Shown here piece after piece: positions 44,330 to 53,111 of a stretch of 64,000 nt of DNA. This stretch comes from JAFEDN01 sp963697455 (lineage in GTDB: Bacteria; Pseudomonadota; Gammaproteobacteria; Coxiellales; Coxiellaceae): positions 1 to 64,000 of the forward strand of contig CAVOOI010000035.1 in assembly GCA_963697455.1 (NCBI GenBank). Reading direction: 5' to 3'. Numbering within the stretch: position 1 is the first letter of the stretch; every line of letters starts with the position of its first letter. Made by a program: the position numbers and the translations under genes. Under the pieces are notes generated by a model that had not been told where the DNA came from, did not search any database, and saw only the letters and a list, made by a program, of their open reading frames with translations.

Positions 44330-46144
44330 TTAAGCGCTTTCTTCTTCACTCTCTAAAAAGCTATGCAACTTCTCGGCCCGGTTCGGGTGGCGTAGTTTGC
44401 GTAAAGCTTTGGCTTCAATTTGGCGAATGCGTTCGCGGGTCACGTCAAACTGCTTGCCGACTTCTTCTAAAGTATGATCGGTGTTCATCTCAATACCAAA
44501 CCGCATCCGCAAAACTTTCGCTTCGCGTGGGGTTAATGAAGCTAAAATCTCTTGCACAGCCTCGCTGAGGCCGGATGAAGTCGCAAAATCCACCGGCGAA
44601 ACCATCATGGTGTCTTCAATAAAATCACCTAGGCTGGAATCTTCATCTTCACCAATCGGAGTTTCCATCGAAATCGGTTCTTTGGCGATTTTCAATACTT
44701 TGCGAATCTTGTCTTCCGACATGTCCATCTTTTTCGCTAATTCTTCCGGCGTCGGCTCGAAGCCGGTTTCTTGAAGTAATTGGCGGCTAATCCGGTTCAA
44801 TTTGTTAATGGTTTCAATCATGTGGACTGGAATACGAATAGTCCGTGCTTGGTCCGCAATCGAACGCGTAATGGCTTGCCGGATCCACCAGGTCGCATAG
44901 GTTGAAAATTTATAACCGCGACGGTATTCAAATTTATCGACTGCTTTCATTAAGCCTACATTGCCTTCTTGAATGAGATCCAAAAATTGTAGACCGCGAT
45001 TAGTGTATTTTTTGGCAATGGAGATCACTAAACGCAAATTGGCTTCAATCATTTCTTTTTTGGCCCGGCGAGATTTGGCTTCACCAATCGCCAAGCGCCG
45101 ATTGATATCTTTAATTTCGACCACGCTCAAATGACTGCTCTCTTCCAATTCAACTAAAGTACCTTGTAAGCGCTTAACTTCCTTGGAGAGTTCTTGGAGC
45201 GCTTCCGCCTGAGCTGGATTATCTTTCTTATAATTTTTGAGCCAGTCCATATTGGTTTCATTGCCAGGGAAGGAGCGAATGAAGTTTTTGCGCGGAGTGC
45301 CAGCCTTGTCTACGCAATATTTCATAATCGTGCGCTCTTGGGCGCGGACTTTCTCTAATAATTTTCGCAACCGGTTAGTTTGGCGGTTAAACTGTTTTAC
45401 CGAAAGTTTGCAATGCGAAAAATAATCAACCAGCGCTTTCTGATGCTTTAAGGTCTGGGCATGTTTAACGCCATGCTTTTTGATCGCGCCGATATAAGCC
45501 TGGTACAGTTCTTCTAGGCCAGCCATATATTTGGCTGCTTCTGCGGGATCGGGGCCGCCTTCGCCAAACTCATCCCCGGCTTCTTCGCTGCTGGTTTCTA
45601 ATTTTTGCAGTTCTTGTGGAAGCTCACCTTCTTCAGCGGGGAGTGCTTCGCCTTCGGGATGATAAAAGCCATTGATTAAATCACTGAGACGGCCATGTTC
45701 GGAAGTAATTCGTTGATATTCTTCTAACACAGAGGCAATGATCTTTGGATAGACAGCAATCGCGCTGAGTACTTGCCGGGTGCCTTCTTCGATCCGTTTG
45801 GCGATACTGATTTCGCCTTCACGGGTGAGCAATTCTACCTTGCCCATTTCACGCATGTACAGACGCACGGGATCAGTGGTGCGCGTCTCGGTGACCAGGA
45901 CGTCGATTGCTTCACTCATCTCTTCGGCATGGCCCTCTTCGCTTAACAAGAGTTGGTCAGCATCAGGCGGAAATTCAAAAACCTTGATGCCTAATTCGTT
46001 TAAACGGCCAATAATGCCTTCCATTTGCTCAGGATCAACGTAATCGCTGGGTAATAAATTAAGCAAGTCTTCGTGAAGCAAATATCCTTTGTGATGTGCT
46101 TCCTCTAAAAGAGCGCTAAAAATAACTTTTTGTTCATCTGCCAT
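44330..46144 (-). CDS. rpoD: RNA polymerase primary sigma factor (sigma-70)
   Basis: A 604-residue sigma factor with region 1.1 at the N-terminus (FSALLEEAHHKGYLLHEDLLNLLP), region 1.2 (DPVRLYMREMGKVELLTREGE), a long acidic non-conserved region, region 2 (NLRLVISIAKKYTNRG, FLDLIQEGNVGLMKAVDKF, FSTYATWWIRQAI), region 3 and region 4 (LTPREAKVLRMRFGI, TLEEVGKQFDVTRERIRQIEAKALRKLRHP). It directs housekeeping transcription. The ATG at 46144 is preferred because a purine-rich site (GAGAGAA) lies before it; an in-frame ATG exists at 46177. It follows yqeY and dnaG on the same strand, as in the classical macromolecular synthesis operon. Confidence 0.95.
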   Translation of the reverse strand: MADEQKVIFSALLEEAHHKGYLLHEDLLNLLPSDYVDPEQMEGIIGRLNELGIKVFEFPPDADQLLLSEEGHAEEMSEAIDVLVTETRTTDPVRLYMREMGKVELLTREGEISIAKRIEEGTRQVLSAIAVYPKIIASVLEEYQRITSEHGRLSDLINGFYHPEGEALPAEEGELPQELQKLETSSEEAGDEFGEGGPDPAEAAKYMAGLEELYQAYIGAIKKHGVKHAQTLKHQKALVDYFSHCKLSVKQFNRQTNRLRKLLEKVRAQERTIMKYCVDKAGTPRKNFIRSFPGNETNMDWLKNYKKDNPAQAEALQELSKEVKRLQGTLVELEESSHLSVVEIKDINRRLAIGEAKSRRAKKEMIEANLRLVISIAKKYTNRGLQFLDLIQEGNVGLMKAVDKFEYRRGYKFSTYATWWIRQAITRSIADQARTIRIPVHMIETINKLNRISRQLLQETGFEPTPEELAKKMDMSEDKIRKVLKIAKEPISMETPIGEDEDSSLGDFIEDTMMVSPVDFATSSGLSEAVQEILASLTPREAKVLRMRFGIEMNTDHTLEEVGKQFDVTRERIRQIEAKALRKLRHPNRAEKLHSFLESEEESA

Positions 46145-46419
46145 CGCTGTTCTCTCTACCCTAAAGGGGGCGGACATTCTAGCACGAGCCTGCCCGATAA
46201 TCTAGACGTGGTATGTCTATTTAGCATGGTTCACTATTGCCGCTGTCCATAGCGTGGCAATCGCATTGAAACCCATTGCGTGAGTTTTAGTCTAGTGCGG
46301 TTGCCATGCTGTCCATAGCGATGGAGTTGGGGCGAGAAGTAAAAAAATCAAGTGAACTCCTCGCGCCTGTTCAGTGAAACATGCCATTCCTGCCGATGTT
46401 AGTCTCACTATCAATTCAC

Positions 46420-48197
46420 TTAACGTTCACTAGCATCTTTTTTAAGTGTAGCTAATAAAGTCTGTAATTGCCGCTTTTCTTCTAAATTTAATTGCGATTT
46501 TTTGGTTTTTTCCACTAAAAATTGCATTTCAAGCTCCGCGCTTTGTTGTTTGAGGCTAAACAGCCCCCCGGAGAATTCATTTTTCACATTTTCTAATGGC
46601 AGTAGCTTAGGCTTAGCGGCTAATTTAGCAATGAGTTGGCGCTCAGGCTCGTCATCAATTTGCGCAAGTAATTCGCCAATAGTGATCGTGGGATGTTCCA
46701 GGAACGTGTCCCAAATGCGGATAAGCAGTTTTATAGGTTGAGAATTTTCAAAGGCTTCATATTCGCGAGGATTGCCTTCCTTGGCTAGAACCGGGTACTG
46801 CAGTAACAATGAAATTACTTGCTCTGCCAACATTCGCGGCATAGGCGAGGTTGACCGTCTTTCCGTGGATAAAGATGGTTTGTTTGATCCTGGTAGAACA
46901 GCGGGAGGCTGGGGCTGCGGAGGTTGCAACAGCGAATTAAGCGCTTCAGCGTCCATGGCTAGCTCTTTGGCTAATTGTTCGTACATGAGTTGACGGAATA
47001 AGCCGTGGGGCATGGTGTTGAGATATTGCGCGGCTTGTTGACCGAAATGAGCTTTATTGGCAGGTGAATCCAGCGGGGTTTGACTTTTAAGTTCCTTAAA
47101 AAATACTTCCGGTAGCGGCAAGGCTTGAGCAAGCTGCTGAGCAAACGCTTCGCCGCCAATTTTACGGACTAAGCTATCAGGGTCTTCGGTTTCAGGTAAA
47201 AACAAAAAATGGATATGAATGCCTTCGCGCAATAGAGGTAGAGTGATGCTGAGTGCTTTCCAAGCGGCTTGGCGGCCGGCGCGGTCGCCATCGAAGCAAA
47301 AGGTGAGATGACTAATATACCGTAAACATTTTTGCACTTGTTTAGCAGTCACGGCGGTGCCTAAAGTGGCTACGGCATTGGTGATTCCATGCTGGTGCAG
47401 TGCAATAACATCCATGTAGCCTTCAACTACCACCAGCTTAGTCAGTTTAGAAGAATGCTGGCGCGCTTCGTATAGACCATAAAGTTCGGCGCCTTTGTGA
47501 AATAAGGGGGTCTCCGGGAATTCAAATATTTAGGTTGCGCATCGCCCATCGAGCGGCCGCCAAAGCCAATAATTTGACCCTGAATATTACGGATCGGAAA
47601 TATAACCCGGTCGCGAAAGCGGTCATAAATATGTTGTTGGTCTTTAACGATAATTAAACCTGCGTTAGTTAAGGTGGTTTGTTGGTCGGGTTGATCTGCC
47701 GTATATCGCTGTAGCCCCTGCCAGCCTCCCGGTGCGTAGCCGATGCCAAAGTTTTTCGCGGTTTTTCCGGTAACGCCGCGAGATTTTAAATACTCAATCG
47801 CAGGCGGGTGGGTGCGTAAAGCGGCTTGATAGTATTGGGCGGCTTTTTCTAGCACTTGATATAAAGGTTGATAACTTTGGTGGTGATCCTCTTCGGCAGA
47901 GGAGGGGATTTCTAAACCCACGCGAGCTGCGAGGTGGGTCACCGCTTCTCTAAATTCCATGTGGTCAAAAGCAGTCAAAAACCCGATAGCGTTGCCAGTA
48001 GCGCTACAGCCAAAGCAATAATAAAACTGTTTACTGTGACTGACCGTAAAAGAAGGGGTTTTTTCTTCATGGAAGGGGCAGCGGCCAGTATGGTTGTCGC
48101 CGCGTTGATTGAGAGTTACCCGGCTGCGGATAATCTCGACGATATCATTCCGAGTCAGTACTTCCTGAATAAACGAATTTGGGATGCGTTGGCTCAT
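46420..48197 (-). CDS. dnaG: DNA primase, interrupted by one apparent frameshift
   Basis: Two adjacent frames make one primase of about 593 residues. The N-terminal piece (48197 down to about 47519) has the CHC2 zinc finger (CPFHEEKTPSF, FYYCFGC) and the start of the catalytic core (FGIGYAP, RVIFPIRNIQGQIIGFGGR, PKYLNS). In the other frame, continuing from the same point, PETPLFHKGAELYGLYEARQ and VVEGYMDVIALHQHGI (TOPRIM) follow, with FCFDGDRAGRQAAW and the DnaB-binding C-terminus. One missing C at about 47519 (AATTCCCGG instead of AATTCCCCGG) explains the break. As primase is essential and everything else is intact, a sequence error is the likelier cause. Confidence 0.9.
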
Positions 48198-48239
48198 GAA
48201 AAGTGGGCGTTCCCATCTACGTGCTGTATAGTTACCTGC

Positions 48240-48692
48240 TTATTGTAAGATGCTTTTTACCTTGGCGCTGACCTTAGCAATATCCGCCCGGCCAGCCAGT
48301 TGTTCTTTTAACACGCCCATTACTTTGCCCATTTCTTGCATGGAGCTGGCTTTGGTGCTGGCAATGGCGGCTTGGATAGCGATATCTATCTCAGGCTCAC
48401 TCAATTGTTGGGGGAGATATTCATTTAAAATCTCGATTTCCTTTTGCTCTTTGATGACCAAATCTTGGCGGTTAGCTACTAAAAATTGGGAGCTGGAATC
48501 AAGCCGTTGCTTATTCATCTTATTGATAATATTGATAATATCCATATCGGTTAAGTCGATCCGTTCATCTACTTCACGCTGTTTCATGGCGGCAAGCAAT
48601 AAACGGATGACTCCCAACCGCTCGCTGTCTTTAGCGCGCATCGCGGTTTTCATATCTTCCTGAATGCGATTTTTTAAAGGGCTATTGTTCAT
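48240..48692 (-). CDS. yqeY: GatB/YqeY domain protein
   Basis: A 150-residue protein with the YqeY layout: an N-terminal helical bundle (RIQEDMKTAMRAKDSERLGVIRLLLAAMKQ) and a C-terminal tail domain related to GatB and to tRNA-binding parts (EMGKVMGVLKEQLAGRADIAKVSAKVKSIL). YqeY proteins are linked to amidotransferase-like tRNA handling, but the exact role is not known. It sits between rpsU and dnaG, 5 bases after rpsU, the order found in many gammaproteobacteria, and is probably in the same operon. Confidence 0.9.
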   Translation of the reverse strand: MNNSPLKNRIQEDMKTAMRAKDSERLGVIRLLLAAMKQREVDERIDLTDMDIINIINKMNKQRLDSSSQFLVANRQDLVIKEQKEIEILNEYLPQQLSEPEIDIAIQAAIASTKASSMQEMGKVMGVLKEQLAGRADIAKVSAKVKSILQ

Positions 48693-48697
48693 AGAGA

Positions 48698-48919
48698 TTA
48701 ATAGCGGGTCCGTTCCCGGTCTAAAATTTCTTGTTCTTTTTGAAGTTTTTTCTGATAGCGTTTCACTGCCGCCGCTTTCTTGCGTTTACGTTTTGCAGTG
48801 GGTTTCTCATAGTTCTCAATTTGCCGCAGCTTGCTCATTATCCCGGCTTTCTCGCAAGCCCGTTTAAAGCGGCGCATGGCTAAATCAAAGGAACTTCTCT
48901 CATTAATCTCAATAGTGGG
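48698..48919 (-). CDS. rpsU: 30S ribosomal protein S21
   Basis: A 73-residue basic protein starting at MPTIEINERSSFDLAMRRFKR, typical of bS21, with the Lys/Arg-rich C-terminus (KRKRKKAAAVKRYQKK). The ATG at 48919 is chosen because GAGGTG precedes it and because the family begins at this Met; a longer in-frame start at 48964 would add 15 unmatched residues. S21 helps the 30S subunit select mRNA. First gene of the rpsU-yqeY-dnaG-rpoD group. Confidence 0.95.
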   Translation of the reverse strand, partial: PTIEINERSSFDLAMRRFKRACEKAGIMSKLRQIENYEKPTAKRKRKKAAAVKRYQKKLQKEQEILDRERTRY

Positions 48920-48964
48920 CATAAAATAGACACCTCGTTTATTCTCTTTCGAAGAAATTGGCAA

Positions 48965-49279
48965 TCATAATAGTTTTTTGCCTAAGATGCAACTGACGAG
49001 CTTCTGCCAATGGGAGGCATGATCGCGCATAATTTTATTTACTTTTTGGGTGGAACTAAGGTAATCGGACATTATATTGCCGCAGATAATTAAATCGCAA
49101 AGCAGTCCAAACTCTTGTTGAAACGCAGTGACAGTCTGCAGCATTTGCTCCAATATAGCGGTAGCCTGCTCTAAATGATTCGGGTCTGGGGGCCGGTCTT
49201 GGATAGTCTGAAAAGCGGATAGATGATTTTGTAACTGTTGGATAAGAGAAGGTAAAACCTGGACCAGTGGTAATTTCAT
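48965..49279 (-). CDS. Small unknown helical protein upstream of rpsU
   Basis: A 104-residue protein; the ATG at 49279 has GAGG five bases before it (an in-frame ATG at 49318 has none). It is almost wholly helical (LIQQLQNHLSAFQ, LEQATAILEQMLQTVTAFQQ) with two Cys in LLCDLIICGN. No family recognised. It ends 45 bases before the rpsU start and may be cotranscribed. Confidence 0.5.
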   Translation of the reverse strand: MKLPLVQVLPSLIQQLQNHLSAFQTIQDRPPDPNHLEQATAILEQMLQTVTAFQQEFGLLCDLIICGNIMSDYLSSTQKVNKIMRDHASHWQKLVSCILGKKLL

Positions 49280-49455
49280 GATAGCCTCAAGTAAATAGAG
49301 TAAGCTTTGATTTCCCAATCCGGATGATTCGTCCTTTGCTGAACATTTAGCCTTTTTGGCGCATTTTTGTCTGTAGGAAAACTTAGGGGGAGCTAGATCT
49401 TGTCCGTAGGATTTTAAAGGGTTAGAATGAAGGTTCGGATTCTAAAGAGGTGAAC

Positions 49456-50295
49456 ATGGCCATTAAAGTCATTGATTACAGAGCTAAAAATGCACCGCAA
49501 GAGTTTGCTTTAGGTCTTAAAGAAATAGGCTTCGCAGTGATCACGCACCATCCGGTCACTCGTTCGCTGATAGATGAAGGTTATGCAAAATGGTATGAGT
49601 TTTTCCATGCGCCTGACCGCATGAATTTTGCTTTCGATAAAACCACCCATGAAGGTTATATCCCTCCCAGTTTATCCGAAACCGCTAAAGGCTATAACAA
49701 AAAAGATTTAAAAGAATTTTATCATTTTTATCCTTGGGGCCGTTGCCCTGAAGTCACTCACGAAGTGACCTTAGCTTTATACAACGAGTTGAATGGGATG
49801 GCCGGTACTTTATTATCGTGGATAGAAAATTATCTGCCCTCAAATCTCAGCGCCCAACTCAGTATGCCACTATGTGACATGATTAAAGAGAGCAAGCAGA
49901 CTTTGTTTCGCTTGATTCATTATCCGCCATTGACCGGCAATGAAGAGCCCGGCGCCTTACGCGCCGCAGCGCATGAGGATATTAATTTAATCACTTTGTT
50001 ACCGGCGGCTACCGCTAAGGGGCTGCAAGTAAAAGACACTCAGGGGCGATGGCTGGAAGTGCCCTGTGATTCTGGTTGGATTATTGTTAACTCCGGGGAT
50101 ATGTTGCAGGAATGCACGCAACGTTATTACCCATCTACCTCACATCGCGTGATCAACCCGGCAGGAGAGGATGCTTTAAAACCGCGTTTGTCTATGCCGT
50201 TATTTTTGCATCCGCGCGATGATGTTCGCTTGTCAGCCAATTACACTGCGAAAAGTTACCGTTGGGAGCGTTATCAGGAATTAGGTTTGGTCTGA
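49456..50295 (+). CDS. 2-oxoglutarate/Fe(II)-dependent oxygenase (isopenicillin N synthase family)
   Basis: A 279-residue enzyme. The double-stranded beta-helix core has iron ligands His173 and Asp175 (AAHEDINLITLL) and His230 (TSHRV), and the 2OG or substrate carboxylate site Arg244-x-Ser246 (KPRLSMPLFLHP). The N-terminal EIGFAVITHHP is the usual DIOX_N start. The start at 49456 follows AAAGAGGTG. Members oxidise varied small molecules; the substrate is not evident. The next gene, nhaA, begins about 25 bases on. Confidence 0.85.
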   Translation: MAIKVIDYRAKNAPQEFALGLKEIGFAVITHHPVTRSLIDEGYAKWYEFFHAPDRMNFAFDKTTHEGYIPPSLSETAKGYNKKDLKEFYHFYPWGRCPEVTHEVTLALYNELNGMAGTLLSWIENYLPSNLSAQLSMPLCDMIKESKQTLFRLIHYPPLTGNEEPGALRAAAHEDINLITLLPAATAKGLQVKDTQGRWLEVPCDSGWIIVNSGDMLQECTQRYYPSTSHRVINPAGEDALKPRLSMPLFLHPRDDVRLSANYTAKSYRWERYQELGLV

Positions 50296-50320
50296 TCTCA
50301 CATCATATTTGAGAAAATCA

Positions 50321-51514
50321 ATGGAGGCACTGTTGCGGCTCGGAAGAATTATTTATCGCTTTATTCACCTTGAAGCCAGCGCTGGGATTGCATTGTTTCT
50401 TACGGCAATGTTAGCGCTCGTCATTGACAATTCGCCTCTCAGTATTTATTACCATCAGTTTTTCAGCACGATCATGACTGTGCAATTCGGCGCGTATGCT
50501 TTATCTAAGCCGGTTTTATTATGGATAAACGATGGGTTTATGACGATCTTTTTCCTTCTGGTCGGTTTAGAAATCAAACGCGAGTTGTTCGAAGGCGAAC
50601 TCAATAGTTTTTCCAAAGCGATGTTGCCTGCGATGGCGGCTATCGGCGGGATGGTGCTGCCAGCACTAATCTATGTCGGATTTAACTGGGGGAACGTTGA
50701 AGCGTTACGCGGTTGGGCGATCCCTACCGCCACGGACATTGCTTTCTCACTGGGCATTTTGTCCTTGTTAGGAAAACGCATTCCGTCATCGCTGAAAATT
50801 TTTTTAATGGCTTTGGCTATTTTCGACGACATCGGAGCAATCATTATCATTGCAGTGTTTTATAGTCATGACATTTCTGTGCTGTCTTTATATTTGGCCA
50901 TAGTCTTAATGGGTTTATTATTATTGTTGAATCGTATGCGAGTCACTAGTTATTTACCTTATTTTTTTGTGGGAATAATTTTGTGGGTATGCGTATTGAA
51001 ATCCGGGGTCCATGCCACCTTATCGGGAATTGTCCTGGCTTTTGCGATTCCTTTGCGAGACCGCGTTAAGCCGAATTATTTACCTGCGGCAGAGTTAATT
51101 CAGTCTCTGCATCCCTGGGTGGCATTCCTTATTCTGCCGCTGTTTGCATTTGCTAACGCAGGGGTCTCGTTTGAGGGTTTGTCTTGGCAGCATTTTGTAG
51201 GGCCGATTTCACTGGGGATTGGGTTGGGATTGTTAATTGGCAAGCAGATAGGTATTTGGGGATTTTCACTGTTAGCGATTAAATCCAAGCTAGCTAAAAT
51301 GCCTACCGGTGTTTCGTCGCTCGGAATTTATGGGGTCGCATTGCTGGGAGGAGTTGGTTTTACAATGAGTTTGTTTATCGGCACTCTGGCATTTGAATTT
51401 GGAAAAGATGTATCGCTGCATGCTGCTATGGTGCGTACAGGCGTCATTGCTGGATCTTTGCTATCTGGAATATTTGGTTATCTACTGCTGCGGCATCAGT
51501 ACCGGTCTTCCTAA
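50321..51514 (+). CDS. nhaA: Na+/H+ antiporter NhaA
   Basis: A 397-residue inner-membrane protein with about 12 helices. The ion-binding pair Asp169-Asp170 lies in LAIFDDIGAI, and the Asp of TATDIAFSLGIL is near residue 139, as in E. coli NhaA. FLLVGLEIKREL and LLGGVGFTMSLFIG are further family signatures. It exchanges cytosolic Na+ for H+ and supports pH and salt balance. The ATG at 50321 is the family-like start; a TTG lies at 50309. It is in the same direction as the upstream oxygenase. Confidence 0.95.
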   Translation: MEALLRLGRIIYRFIHLEASAGIALFLTAMLALVIDNSPLSIYYHQFFSTIMTVQFGAYALSKPVLLWINDGFMTIFFLLVGLEIKRELFEGELNSFSKAMLPAMAAIGGMVLPALIYVGFNWGNVEALRGWAIPTATDIAFSLGILSLLGKRIPSSLKIFLMALAIFDDIGAIIIIAVFYSHDISVLSLYLAIVLMGLLLLLNRMRVTSYLPYFFVGIILWVCVLKSGVHATLSGIVLAFAIPLRDRVKPNYLPAAELIQSLHPWVAFLILPLFAFANAGVSFEGLSWQHFVGPISLGIGLGLLIGKQIGIWGFSLLAIKSKLAKMPTGVSSLGIYGVALLGGVGFTMSLFIGTLAFEFGKDVSLHAAMVRTGVIAGSLLSGIFGYLLLRHQYRSS

Positions 51515-51526
51515 GGAAAAGCCGCT

Positions 51527-51814
51527 TCAAATTACGATCAAGATCTGTGGGTTGCCTGATAAGTGGCGATACAGATTGTCTAACTGGGCTTGGCTCTCAG
51601 CGTAGACAGTAACGGTGAGCGACATATAATTGGTAAACTGACTGAAACGTTTTTTCAGTTGCTCTTCATTGAAATTGGGAAAATGCTCACGGACAATGCC
51701 GACGACTAAATCAGTAAAATCCGCTGAATTTTTCCCCATCACTTTAATGCTAAAGTGACAGGGAAATTGGATTAAGGACGGAAATTCATCACCGTCACCT
51801 ATTTTTTTAGGCAT
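51527..51814 (-). CDS. ybeD: DUF493 / YbeD family protein
   Basis: A 95-residue protein of the UPF0250 family: LIQFPCHFSIKVMGKNSADFTD and YMSLTVTVYAESQAQLDNLYRHLSGNPQILIVI match YbeD. This is an ACT-like small fold, possibly regulatory, with no firm function known. Its ATG at 51814 overlaps the dacA stop by a few bases, so translation is coupled. The dacA-ybeD order is conserved in gammaproteobacteria (usually before lipB). lipB is absent here; nhaA converges instead. Confidence 0.88.
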   Translation of the reverse strand: MPKKIGDGDEFPSLIQFPCHFSIKVMGKNSADFTDLVVGIVREHFPNFNEEQLKKRFSQFTNYMSLTVTVYAESQAQLDNLYRHLSGNPQILIVI

Positions 51815-53039
51815 TGCTTTGATGAAACCATTTGGCAACCATCATGGCGATATGGTCCCAGGCACGGGTAAGAATTCCGCCTTTAGGATCATCTTCTAAC
51901 GCCACCACCGGGATAGTCGTGAAGGGTTGACCGTTTAAGGTGACATTCACAGTACCATAAGTTTGTCCCTTCACCAGCGGGGCTATCAGTTTCGGTTGCA
52001 ACGTCATGCTGACTTTCAATTGTTTAAACTGATTAACTGGAATGGTAACGTAAGCGTTTTGATCAAATCCCAGTTTGGCATACTTATTTTTACCGTACCA
52101 AACTCGCGGCTGACTTTTGGCGTCCAGCGCTTGTTGTGCACTATATAATTGATGGGTTTCAAAAAAGCGGTAACCCCAATTCAGCAACGCCTGAGAGTCG
52201 GCGGTGCGTGAACTATCGCTAGGAGTGCCTAATACCACTGAAATTAAACGCATATTATTGCGTAATGCGGATGCTACCAAACAGTAGCCTGCAGAATCGG
52301 TATGCCCGGTTTTTAAGCCATCAACAGTAGGGTCTCTCCATAACAGACGGTTGCGGTTAGGCTGGCGAATATTGTTGAAAACAATCCATTGGTGCTTGTA
52401 CCAAGTATAATCTTCAGGAAAATCTTTAATAATCGCTCTAGTCAGCGTGGCAAGATCAAAAGCGCTTGAATAATGGTCAGGGTTAGGCATGCCGGTTGAG
52501 TCGACAAAATGAGTATTTTGCATACCCAAGCGCGCGGCGTTCTGATTCATAAGTTGCGCAAAAACGTCTTCTGTACCTGCAATATGCTCAGCAATTGCAA
52601 CGCAGGCGTCGTTACCGGAAGCGACGATAATTCCGTCAAGCAAATCTTTGACACTGACTTGACTGCCGACTTTAACGAACATCCGCGAACCTTCCATTCG
52701 CCAAGCTTTCTCGCTGATAGTCACCATATCGGTCAGCTTGATCTGGCCTTGTTTCAGAGCGCCGGAAGCCACATAAGCAGTCATCAATTTAGTCAAGCTG
52801 GCGGGCTGTAGATGGTCATTCATATTTTTTTGGGCTAATACCACACCGCTGTTGGCATCCATTAAAACATAAGCTTTTGCATCAATATCGGGTGCTTGCG
52901 GACTAATGGTGGTGGGTTGAGCAGCAGGGGCAGCGTTAGGAGTTGGGGTATTTGCAGTGGAGGCAGGCGCCGCCATGCTGCAAAATGTCCATATCGTTAA
53001 CAGAGCGCCGCAAAAGATTTTGGGTGTTAAATAGCGCAT
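51807..53039 (-). CDS. dacA: D-alanyl-D-alanine carboxypeptidase (PBP5/6 type)
   Basis: A 410-residue periplasmic enzyme with a signal peptide, an Ala/Pro/Thr-rich linker (residues 24-50) and the peptidase S11 motifs Ser81-x-x-Lys84 (SLTK), Ser141-Gly-Asn143 and Lys243-Thr-Gly. The C-terminal PBP5 beta domain ends in an amphipathic helix (RAWDHIAMMVAKWFHQ) that anchors it to the inner membrane. It trims the terminal D-Ala of peptidoglycan stem peptides. The ATG at 53039 has TGAGGG before it; an in-frame start lies at 53051. Confidence 0.93.
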   Translation of the reverse strand: MRYLTPKIFCGALLTIWTFCSMAAPASTANTPTPNAAPAAQPTTISPQAPDIDAKAYVLMDANSGVVLAQKNMNDHLQPASLTKLMTAYVASGALKQGQIKLTDMVTISEKAWRMEGSRMFVKVGSQVSVKDLLDGIIVASGNDACVAIAEHIAGTEDVFAQLMNQNAARLGMQNTHFVDSTGMPNPDHYSSAFDLATLTRAIIKDFPEDYTWYKHQWIVFNNIRQPNRNRLLWRDPTVDGLKTGHTDSAGYCLVASALRNNMRLISVVLGTPSDSSRTADSQALLNWGYRFFETHQLYSAQQALDAKSQPRVWYGKNKYAKLGFDQNAYVTIPVNQFKQLKVSMTLQPKLIAPLVKGQTYGTVNVTLNGQPFTTIPVVALEDDPKGGILTRAWDHIAMMVAKWFHQSNA

Positions 53040-53111
53040 ATTTTCCCTCAAAAGTGATATGAATAAGATATATATTAAATTACAATTCGGATAATGTCCA
53101 GTGTATCCCCA

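Noticed and set aside
46145..46419. Direct repeats CTGTCCATAGCG between dnaG and rpoD.
   Set aside because: Only two copies of about 12 bases; too little to call a regulatory or mobile element.
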